Of a DNA stretch of 64,000 nt, positions 27,386 through 34,816 are shown in pieces; the stretch's first letter is position 1; each line of letters starts with the position of its first letter. This DNA comes from Leptospira semungkisensis. Its GTDB lineage: Bacteria; Spirochaetota; Leptospiria; Leptospirales; Leptospiraceae. The stretch is from assembly GCF_004770055.1 (NCBI RefSeq), contig NZ_RQEP01000019.1, positions 62,001-126,000 of the forward strand, given 5' to 3'. Both the position numbers and the translations under genes were made by a program. The notes below the pieces were generated by a model, which worked only from the letters and a program-made list of their open reading frames with translations, was not told the origin of the DNA and made no database searches.

Positions 27386-28324
27386 ATGCTCGAAAGAATT
27401 TATCTAGCGAATCCCCGCGGTTTCTGCGCCGGCGTAAAATATGCGATCTCTTATGTGGAACAGGTCCAGTCCCATTCCAAAGAACAGATCTATGTACGAA
27501 AGGAAATCGTTCATAACCGTCGTGTCGTAGAAGACATGAAGAAAAGAGGGATCAAGTTCATTAACGAGCTTGGGGAAGCTCCGGACGGAGCCACAGTGAT
27601 CTTCTCCGCACATGGAGTTTCTCCTGAAGTCGTCGAAGAAGCTAAAAAGCGCAGTATGAAGATCGGAGATGCTACCTGCCCTTTGGTAACTCGGGTCCAC
27701 AGAAAGGCGCGTCGCTATAAGGATTCTCACCAGATCATCTATATAGGCCACCAAGGTCATGACGAAGCGATCGGAACCATGGGCGAAGCCGATATGTTTC
27801 TAGTAGAATCCCCCGAAGACGTCCAAAAGCTAATCGGAAAAATAGATACAAACAAGCCGATCACGTATCTAATGCAGACCACTCTTTCCGTTGCGGATAC
27901 TAAGCTGGTCGTTGAAAAGATCGCAGAATTATTCCCAAGTGTAGAACATCCTGCCAAGGATGATATCTGTTACGCGACTACGGAAAGACAAGAAGCAGTC
28001 TCTTCCATGATGGAAGAGATAGATGCAATGTTAGTGATCGGAGCAGACAATAGTTCTAATTCTCTTCGCCTATTGCAACTTGCCCAAAAATCCAAACCTT
28101 TCTCCTTTAAAGTAAATTCTTTAGAAGATCTAAGCAAAGAATACTTGGAGGAAAAGAATATTCGAACGATCGGAATTACTGCAGGAGCCTCCACTCCTCA
28201 GATCCTAGTAGATGAGATCATTCACAAATTGAGGGAATTCTATCCTTCGGTCAGTGTGGATTTGTTCCCAGGTTCAAGGGAAGATTCCATGAGTTTCAAA
28301 CTACCAGCTAACTTGTTACTTTAA
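27386..28324 (+). CDS. ispH: 4-hydroxy-3-methylbut-2-enyl diphosphate reductase
   Basis: IspH catalyses the last step of the MEP pathway, giving IPP and DMAPP. The 312-aa protein has the three cysteines that hold the [4Fe-4S] cluster: C14 in NPRGFCAGV, C98 in GDATCPLV and C195 in DDICYATTERQ. The catalytic block NSSNSLRLLQLA and the ending GASTPQILVDEII are also present. The ATG at 27386 follows a weak GAAAG. It stands alone between the GC-rich stretch and the signalling operon. A small hairpin GATCC/GGATC (about 28339-28352) follows. Confidence 0.96.
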   Translation: MLERIYLANPRGFCAGVKYAISYVEQVQSHSKEQIYVRKEIVHNRRVVEDMKKRGIKFINELGEAPDGATVIFSAHGVSPEVVEEAKKRSMKIGDATCPLVTRVHRKARRYKDSHQIIYIGHQGHDEAIGTMGEADMFLVESPEDVQKLIGKIDTNKPITYLMQTTLSVADTKLVVEKIAELFPSVEHPAKDDICYATTERQEAVSSMMEEIDAMLVIGADNSSNSLRLLQLAQKSKPFSFKVNSLEDLSKEYLEEKNIRTIGITAGASTPQILVDEIIHKLREFYPSVSVDLFPGSREDSMSFKLPANLLL

Positions 28325-28528
28325 TTTCTTTATGTCCCGATCCTTTGGGATCTCATTTTCCTTTCGGAATTTGAGGGTTAGTTCTGTGTCTTTAGAATAA
28401 TCTTTATCTTAAAATCATTATATAATGTCCTCGTAAAAGGCGTTATGCGCCAAAGTGAGTCATTTTTGTGTATTTTTGCATTAAAGTGATTGAATTAACT
28501 CTGTTTTCGCGTAAGTTTCTTCCCCTGT

Positions 28529-30604
28529 ATGGTCAAGGAAGATCTACGGTTCGGTTCAGGAACCGAACTGTTCCAACTCATAGTCTCACAGACTTCTGAC
28601 GCGATTCTCGTAACTGATTCTAATTTAAACGAGAACGGGCCATCTATAGTCTTCGCAAATCCTGCATTTTGCAATTTAACCGGTTATAAGATAGAAGAAT
28701 TACAAGGAAAATCAGCGAAGATCCTTTTCGGAAAAGATACAAACAGAAAGACATTACAAAATCTTAAAAATTGCGTGCAACGTGGAATTCCCTACTCTTC
28801 TTCTACAATCAATTATAGAAAGGATGGGAGCAAGTATCATGCAGAATGGACTGTTTCTCCCGTCAAGGATCCTGCCGGGAAAATTACGAATCTATTATCT
28901 ATCCAGAGAGATATCACTGATAAGATCTTAAGAGAGGAATTTGCTGCGAGAAGATTGAGATCAGAGATGGGTTTGACCGCTGCCTCTCAGATCTTAATGA
29001 GCACCCAGCACGAAAGCTTTACGGTAGAAAGAGCGATTGAACATTTCTTAGTCCTCACCGGTGCCGAAAGGATCTATTTCTATAAGAGAACGAGCAATCC
29101 AGAAGTGTTGCTATTAGAGGCGGAAAGTAAGAGTCCATTCTCTAGTTCTACCTTAGCGGAGACTCATCCGCAAATTTCTCTGACTTCTCGCTTCTCCAGG
29201 TGGAAGGGATTTCTTCATAAGAATGAAATCATAGAATTCAGAACAAGCCAACTTCCCGAATTAGAAAGATATTTTTGCCAAGGCCGAAGGTCGGATACTA
29301 TCTTCCTATTTCCTTTGAAGATCTCAGGTGATTGGATCGGATTTTTGGGAATGGAATTTTTCGAGAGCCAGACAGGTCCTGAGGAGCAATTTACTTTTCG
29401 CACGTTTGCGGATCTAATCGGATTTTATTTAGAAAGAAAATCTATATTAGAAGAGTTGAAAACTCATAAAGAAACCTTGGAAGAGACCGTGGAGAAGCGG
29501 ACCAAGGAATTATCCGTACAAAAGGAAAAGGCAGAAGCCGCAAGTACAGCAAAAAGTGAATTTCTTGCGAACATGAGTCATGAACTCAGGACTCCTTTGA
29601 ATGCGATCATAGGACTCTCAAAGATGATCCAACCTTCCCAAGAGGATCCAAGTAACCAAAGATACTTGGACGTGATCCATAATTCAGGATTGCATCTGTT
29701 GGGGCTCATCAACGATATCTTAGATCTTTCCAAGCTGAATGCAGGAAAATCCAGCTTCAATTTCGATGAGTTGGATCTTAAAAAAGAAATAGAGCAAGTT
29801 GTCTCCGTGTTAGAAGCGGAAATACTTAGAAAACATATCCACCTTGTCTGGCAGGAATCAGATATCCAACATCCTCTGATCACAGGAGATCCTAAAAGAG
29901 TCAGGCAGATTTTTTTGAATCTGCTCGGAAATGCGGTCAAGTTCACAGAAGAACAAGGTTCTATTTACGTATCCGTTTCCAAAGAAAGGGATTTCTGGCT
30001 CGTAGAGATCACAGACACAGGCATCGGAATTCCAGATGAAGAGCAGAGAAAAGTATTCGATGCATTTTATCAGGTAAAGAATGCAAGGACAAAGGATACG
30101 GAAGGAACTGGGCTTGGCCTTTCGATCGTAAAGAAGTTAGTAGAGGCGCATAACGGTTCCATTCGATTGAAGAGTAGAGAAGGAATCGGAACCTCTTTCT
30201 TTATAAGCCTTCCCGTTTTAGATAAGGGAGAACGTAAGATCCAGGTCCGACGAAATTATTCAAATGCGTATCCAGAAAAACTAAAGGCGAATTGCTATAT
30301 TCGATTCGAGTGCGCAAACAGAAAGAATGAAGAGTTGCTAACCTCCTTCTTCAAGAAACAGGACCAAGATCTGTATTTTTCGGAGAACAAAGGTGAATAT
30401 AATAAAAAACTAATCCTATTCAGAGACAATCGAGCAACGACCGGACTTCCGGGATCTTCGAAAGCCTGGAAAACTGTCTATATTCTCCCCGAAGGAAATA
30501 CAAGAGAAGAAGGAACAGAATTCGATTTCTATCTTGGGAGCCCTATCTCCATAGACGAATTGAAAGTAATCATAGAACAGTTGGCGGATGAGATCCATGA
30601 ATAA
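28529..30604 (+). CDS. PAS-GAF sensor histidine kinase with receiver-like C-terminal tail
   Basis: This 691-aa soluble kinase opens the signalling operon. Order: PAS with PAC (about 8-135), GAF (about 150-305), a coiled coil (305-345), a HisKA domain with phospho-acceptor H351 in NMSHELRTPLNA, and an HATPase domain (N-box NLLGNAVKFT, DTGIGIP, GLGLSIVKKL). After the kinase core (to about 565) comes a tail of about 125 residues that ends EFDFYLGSPISIDELKVIIE. It looks like a receiver domain without a clear phospho-acceptor Asp (pseudo-receiver); this is inference. There is no membrane helix. A TATAAT lies at 28421-28426 in the upstream 204-nt gap. The next gene begins inside its end. Confidence 0.85.
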   Translation: MVKEDLRFGSGTELFQLIVSQTSDAILVTDSNLNENGPSIVFANPAFCNLTGYKIEELQGKSAKILFGKDTNRKTLQNLKNCVQRGIPYSSSTINYRKDGSKYHAEWTVSPVKDPAGKITNLLSIQRDITDKILREEFAARRLRSEMGLTAASQILMSTQHESFTVERAIEHFLVLTGAERIYFYKRTSNPEVLLLEAESKSPFSSSTLAETHPQISLTSRFSRWKGFLHKNEIIEFRTSQLPELERYFCQGRRSDTIFLFPLKISGDWIGFLGMEFFESQTGPEEQFTFRTFADLIGFYLERKSILEELKTHKETLEETVEKRTKELSVQKEKAEAASTAKSEFLANMSHELRTPLNAIIGLSKMIQPSQEDPSNQRYLDVIHNSGLHLLGLINDILDLSKLNAGKSSFNFDELDLKKEIEQVVSVLEAEILRKHIHLVWQESDIQHPLITGDPKRVRQIFLNLLGNAVKFTEEQGSIYVSVSKERDFWLVEITDTGIGIPDEEQRKVFDAFYQVKNARTKDTEGTGLGLSIVKKLVEAHNGSIRLKSREGIGTSFFISLPVLDKGERKIQVRRNYSNAYPEKLKANCYIRFECANRKNEELLTSFFKKQDQDLYFSENKGEYNKKLILFRDNRATTGLPGSSKAWKTVYILPEGNTREEGTEFDFYLGSPISIDELKVIIEQLADEIHE

Positions 30605-31868
30605 TACCACCGGCTCTGTTGGTAAAACCAGAATAGAACGAAAAAGTCTCGTTCGAGATCCAGTTCTGATCGTAGAAGATAAATTGGAAAATACTCTTAT
30701 GCTTGAGGCGCTTTGTGAGGAATTCGGGATCCAATACGAGTCTGCTTCGAACGGAGAAGAGGCCATCGAGATGGCCAAAGCAAAGAAATATTCGATTTAT
30801 ATAGTTGATCTTCTCATGCCTGTGATGGATGGACCTTCCTTCATTCGTATGTTAAAGGAATTTCAACCTGAGGCCACCATACTCGTGCAAACTGCAATCG
30901 ATTCCACAGAAACTGTGATCGAGGTCATGAAGTTAGGTGTATTCGATTATATTATCAAACCGATTATGCCGGACCTATTTCTCAAGTCCATGTCCAAGGC
31001 AGTCGACTACAAGGCACTAAAAGACAGAGAGAATTCGATCCTAGAAGCGGAGAGCTTAAAGCTAAGGAGCCAATTAGAGTGGCTTACCTATAAGGAAACC
31101 AGAAGAAAGTCCGCAGATGAATCCTGGGAAAAGTCGTCCATACATTCTCTCCAGACTTCCCTATCCCAAGGTTCCGGAATAGGCGCAATCATCAGCCTGT
31201 TAGATATGGCTCGGGCTGATTTGAAAAAGGACGGAGACTATTATCAGATCCATTCTACTATTATGGACCTGATCTTGGAGAATCAGGAGATTACTAAGAA
31301 TCTTCTGACTGGGCTCACTCAATTATTAGAGATCATTAATACAGATCTAAACAAGAAGCCGATGCTCGCTTCTGAGCTCATTGAGAAAATGAAAGGAACA
31401 GTCGAGTTCATTCGGCCTTACCTAGAGCAAAAGAACCTGAGGTTGAATCTTCCCGTTTTAAAAAGAGATGTGGAAGTGGAGATAGAACCCGAACTCTTTT
31501 TCTCTGCTGTCTATGAAATCGTTCTTAATGCGTTCAAATACTGCGCCCCTAAAACGAGCCTGGAATTGTTTACGAGTATCAACCAAGGATACTTTTGTAT
31601 CGTTTTGAAGAACATTGTAGATGAGAAGCCGTATGGAGGTGTGGATGAAAAATATGAGAGTTTGGTGCTACAGCCATTCTTTCGACTTCATCCTCCGGTA
31701 GAGAGCGTCTCTCACCTTGAAAAATTCGGCTTAGGTCTCGGATTGACTGCAGTGGATCAGATCATGAGAAAGCATAACGGATTATTTTTTATTCATAATG
31801 CAAAGGATCATACTGGAGATCAGATCCGACTTTGCGTGATGAGCGAGTTATTTCTGCCGATCCGCTAG
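30588..31868 (+). CDS. receiver domain fused to a histidine-kinase-type ATPase
   Basis: This 426-aa protein has an N-terminal receiver (acidic pocket E30/D31, phospho-acceptor D74 in YIVDLLMPVMDG, conserved K in DYIIKPIMP). A linker helix and a C-terminal HATPase-like region follow, with N-box EIVLNAFKYC and G-box FGLGLGLTAVDQIM. The place of the H-box reads SIHSLQTSLSQGSGIGAI, which lacks the usual HELRTPL, so autophosphorylation is doubtful. It may act as a phosphatase or a receiver-controlled ATPase. The start is ATG 30588 or ATG 30597, both inside the end of the kinase gene, so the two are coupled. Confidence 0.7.
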   Translation: MRSMNNTTGSVGKTRIERKSLVRDPVLIVEDKLENTLMLEALCEEFGIQYESASNGEEAIEMAKAKKYSIYIVDLLMPVMDGPSFIRMLKEFQPEATILVQTAIDSTETVIEVMKLGVFDYIIKPIMPDLFLKSMSKAVDYKALKDRENSILEAESLKLRSQLEWLTYKETRRKSADESWEKSSIHSLQTSLSQGSGIGAIISLLDMARADLKKDGDYYQIHSTIMDLILENQEITKNLLTGLTQLLEIINTDLNKKPMLASELIEKMKGTVEFIRPYLEQKNLRLNLPVLKRDVEVEIEPELFFSAVYEIVLNAFKYCAPKTSLELFTSINQGYFCIVLKNIVDEKPYGGVDEKYESLVLQPFFRLHPPVESVSHLEKFGLGLGLTAVDQIMRKHNGLFFIHNAKDHTGDQIRLCVMSELFLPIR

Positions 31869-31886
31869 GCAAACAAGAAGGAAAGA

Positions 31887-32249
31887 ATGAAGAAAATATT
31901 GATCGTAGATGATTCCGCCGTTTTCAGAAAGATCCTGAGTCTACATCTTTCTCAAGCCTCTTTCTCGGTAGTGGAAGCGGAAGATGGTTTAATGGGATTA
32001 GAAAGACTAAAGGAAGGGAAAGTAGATCTAGTAGTAAGCGACATGAATATGCCGAACATGGATGGACTCAGTTTTGTTAAAGCGATCAAAGAGGATTCAA
32101 ATCATAAGTTCGTTCCCATCGTGATGTTAACTACTGAATCCCAAGAAGAGTTGAAGTCGGAGGGGCTAAAGGCTGGTGCAAAAGCTTGGCTTACCAAGCC
32201 ATTCTCTCCAGAAGAATTGTTAAAAACGATACAGATACTTTTGGTTTAG
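31887..32249 (+). CDS. CheY-like single-domain response regulator
   Basis: This 120-aa stand-alone receiver has the acidic pair D8/D9, phospho-acceptor D52 in VSDMNMPNMDG, the switch T in VMLTTES and conserved K in WLTKPFSPEE. In a chemotaxis operon such a protein is the likely phospho-target of CheA, controlling the flagellar motor or acting as a phosphate sink. It lies 18 nt after the receiver-ATPase gene and 16 nt before the STAS gene, with a ribosome site GAAGGAAAG. I call it CheY-like, without a symbol, because leptospires carry several. Confidence 0.88.
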   Translation: MKKILIVDDSAVFRKILSLHLSQASFSVVEAEDGLMGLERLKEGKVDLVVSDMNMPNMDGLSFVKAIKEDSNHKFVPIVMLTTESQEELKSEGLKAGAKAWLTKPFSPEELLKTIQILLV

Positions 32250-32265
32250 ATTTCGGTAATATTGT

Positions 32266-32649
32266 ATGTCACTTGAAGTTAAGATCTCAGAACTTGGTCA
32301 GAGAAATTCTCGCCCTTTGTTTAGATTAGATCTATTCGGAGAGGCCTGTATCTACTCTATTTCTGAATGGCAAGAAAGGTTAAACTCTCTTTTACAAAAG
32401 AATCCTCTGAGGCTCGAGATAGATACAGGAGGATTAGAGAAAGTGGACTCCAGTTTTCTGCAGTCGCTTCTTCTTTTAAAAAGAGAATCCCTAAGAATGG
32501 CTTGGGAACTTTCTATCCTGAATCACTCTTATTGCGTATTAGAATTTTATGATTTATATGGTTTGATTGGATATTTTCAGGATAGAATCAGGGTTTCTAA
32601 GAAAGATTCTTCTTCCTTTAAATTTGCGTATGGAGTGGAGAGAGCGTAA
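32266..32649 (+). CDS. STAS-domain protein in chemotaxis operon
   Basis: This 127-aa protein fits the STAS fold. The pattern LRLEIDTGGLEKVDSSFLQSLLLL (about 45-68) aligns with the SpoIIAA phosphorylation loop (DxS...DSSG). The DSS is present, but the following Gly is Phe, so a phospho-serine is possible but unproven. STAS proteins usually join partner-switching with an RsbW-type kinase. Here the gene is placed directly before cheA, ending one base before its ATG, so a link from partner-switching to chemotaxis is suggested. No RsbW-like stand-alone gene is in this operon. Confidence 0.7.
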   Translation: MSLEVKISELGQRNSRPLFRLDLFGEACIYSISEWQERLNSLLQKNPLRLEIDTGGLEKVDSSFLQSLLLLKRESLRMAWELSILNHSYCVLEFYDLYGLIGYFQDRIRVSKKDSSSFKFAYGVERA

Positions 32650-34743
32650 ATGGATCTTTCTGAAATCAGAGAAGCCTTTATCCAAGAATCCACCGAACTT
32701 TTGTCTTCGGCGGAGCTTCTTCTATTGCAATTAGAAAGAGGCGAATTCGATGCGGAGTCGATTCACTCTATGTTCCGAGCAGTTCATACAGTAAAAGGAA
32801 CTGCTGGTATGTTCGGTTACGAGTCCATAGAGAAATGCTCTCATGAGTTGGAGACTCTGCTCGATCAGGCCAGATCCGAAAAGACAGAACTCGATCCTAA
32901 GAAAATCGATTTTCTATTAAGGGCAGTAGATCACTTGAAGAAGATCGTCGCCGATCCTTTTCCCGGGGAACTTACGGATCCGGACGCAAGATCAGAACAA
33001 GAAAGAATTATCTCCGAAGCAAAGGGATTCATAGGCGCAACCGAAAGAAAGAAACCTATAAACGAAGAAAAGAAAACGCAAGAGAGCTCAAAGAAAGGCT
33101 CTGTAAACTCAGAATGGCAGATCAGCTTCTTTCCTGGACAAGATACTTTTAGAAGTGGGATGGACCCCTACTCCTTTTTAAAATATCTTAAAAACTTTGG
33201 AGAAATACTTCACCTCTATTTATATAAAAGCCAATTGCCTAAATGGGAAGAATGGAATTCAGAAACATGTTATCTGGGATTCGAGATCAAACTTCGCTCT
33301 TCATCTCGACAGGAAGAAATTGAATCCGTCTTTGCATTCTTAAGAGATGGCTCTTTTTTGAGAGTCATTCCTCCAAATTCGTCGGAAGAAATCTTTCATC
33401 AGATCGCAAAAGAGATCCCATGCGGAGAAGAAGAATATTATAAAACTCTCACATTGCTCGGATTGCAGATCGATGGAGTCCAAGTTGCACATGAATCCAA
33501 GACTTCTCCTGCTCCGAAACAGGAAATTGAAAAAACGCAGGCGACAACTACGATTGCTCCCAAGCTGATCCGGATCGATTCAGCAAAAGTGGACCAGCTT
33601 GTTAACCTCGTGGGAGAATTAATCATCTCCGAAGCAAGTTTAGGTAGATTACTTGTAGAGAAGGAAGACTCAGAACTGAACGAGTCTGCAGAAATTCTAT
33701 CCAGGCTCGTTGGAGAGATTAGAGAAACAGCAATGGCTCTTCGAATGGTGCCTATTGGAGAATTGTTCGAAAAGTATAGAAGAACCGTTAGAGATATCTC
33801 AATTGAACTCGGAAAGGATGTTGATTTTGAGATCCAAGGCGGTGAGACAGAACTAGATCGATCTGTAATCGAGAAGATCAACGATCCCATTGTTCATATC
33901 TTAAGAAATGCTTTGGATCATGGCATCGAGCCGAGTGGAGAAAGAGAAGCATTAGGAAAATCTCAAAGAGGAAAGCTCAAGATCCAAGCCTCTCACGCAA
34001 CAGGAAGCATTTCTATCGAGATCTCGGATGATGGAAAAGGATTAAACCAAGATAAGATCCGCAAGAAAGCCGTAGAAAAAGGAATCATTGATCCAGACCA
34101 AAGCCTCACCGAACAAGAGATCGCCAATCTGATCTTTCAGCCTGGATTTTCCACTGCGGAGGCGGTTACTAATCTTTCAGGTCGAGGCGTAGGAATGGAT
34201 GTAGTCTTACGCAATATAGAGTCCTTGAGAGGTTCGGTTAACGTTCAATCTGAGTTCGGAAAGGGCTCCGTTTTCTCCATTCGACTCCCACTTACTCTTG
34301 CTATTATAGACGGATTCTTAGTGAGATCTTGTGATTCGTACTTCGTTGTGCCAATGGATTGGGTTAAAGAAACAATGGAGTCAGAGCTGCAACTTCTTCC
34401 GGAAGAGATTTCCGGATCGATCAATCTGAGAGGAGAAGTACTTCCGATTCTTCATTTAGGAAGATTTCTTGGCCTCCCTGGTTCGGACGAAGGAAGAAAG
34501 AATATTCTAGTTTTAGAATATGAAGGTAGGAACTTCGGCATTCTCGTTCATGATCTGCTTGGTGAAATACAATCTGTAATCAAACCATTGAACGAAATAT
34601 TTAAAGGAATACAATGTATTAGCGGTACTTCTGTTTTAGGAACAGGAAAAATCGCATTTATCCTGGATGTTCCTGGACTCCATTCCCTATTAAAGATCCA
34701 AAGATCGAATTTAAGAGAAAGAGAAAAGATACGCTCTAAGTAG
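32650..34743 (+). CDS. cheA: chemotaxis histidine kinase CheA
   Basis: This 697-aa kinase is coupled to receptors and phosphorylates CheY and CheB. Domains: P1/Hpt (1-130) with phospho-acceptor H46 in RAVHTVKGTAG; a central region of about 150-275, which has the SFFPGQDTFRSGMDPYSFL pattern and may be a P2-like docking domain; P3 dimerisation starting at about 306 (DSAKVDQLVNLVGELIISEA); P4 ATPase (about 365-545; LRNALDHGIE, GRGVGMDVV); and P5 CheW-like (about 550-690). It starts one base after the STAS stop. It is central to the operon 28529-39754. Confidence 0.95.
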   Translation: MDLSEIREAFIQESTELLSSAELLLLQLERGEFDAESIHSMFRAVHTVKGTAGMFGYESIEKCSHELETLLDQARSEKTELDPKKIDFLLRAVDHLKKIVADPFPGELTDPDARSEQERIISEAKGFIGATERKKPINEEKKTQESSKKGSVNSEWQISFFPGQDTFRSGMDPYSFLKYLKNFGEILHLYLYKSQLPKWEEWNSETCYLGFEIKLRSSSRQEEIESVFAFLRDGSFLRVIPPNSSEEIFHQIAKEIPCGEEEYYKTLTLLGLQIDGVQVAHESKTSPAPKQEIEKTQATTTIAPKLIRIDSAKVDQLVNLVGELIISEASLGRLLVEKEDSELNESAEILSRLVGEIRETAMALRMVPIGELFEKYRRTVRDISIELGKDVDFEIQGGETELDRSVIEKINDPIVHILRNALDHGIEPSGEREALGKSQRGKLKIQASHATGSISIEISDDGKGLNQDKIRKKAVEKGIIDPDQSLTEQEIANLIFQPGFSTAEAVTNLSGRGVGMDVVLRNIESLRGSVNVQSEFGKGSVFSIRLPLTLAIIDGFLVRSCDSYFVVPMDWVKETMESELQLLPEEISGSINLRGEVLPILHLGRFLGLPGSDEGRKNILVLEYEGRNFGILVHDLLGEIQSVIKPLNEIFKGIQCISGTSVLGTGKIAFILDVPGLHSLLKIQRSNLREREKIRSK

Positions 34744-34816
34744 GAATAGATCCTGCTGAATGCATTCATAATCGAATTAGAAATAAGTTATTAATTTTGA
34801 GAATAGGTAAAAACGT

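Noticed and set aside
33438..33890. 150-codon open frame opposite cheA
   Set aside because: Shadow of the CheA P3/P4 region; no independent start signals.
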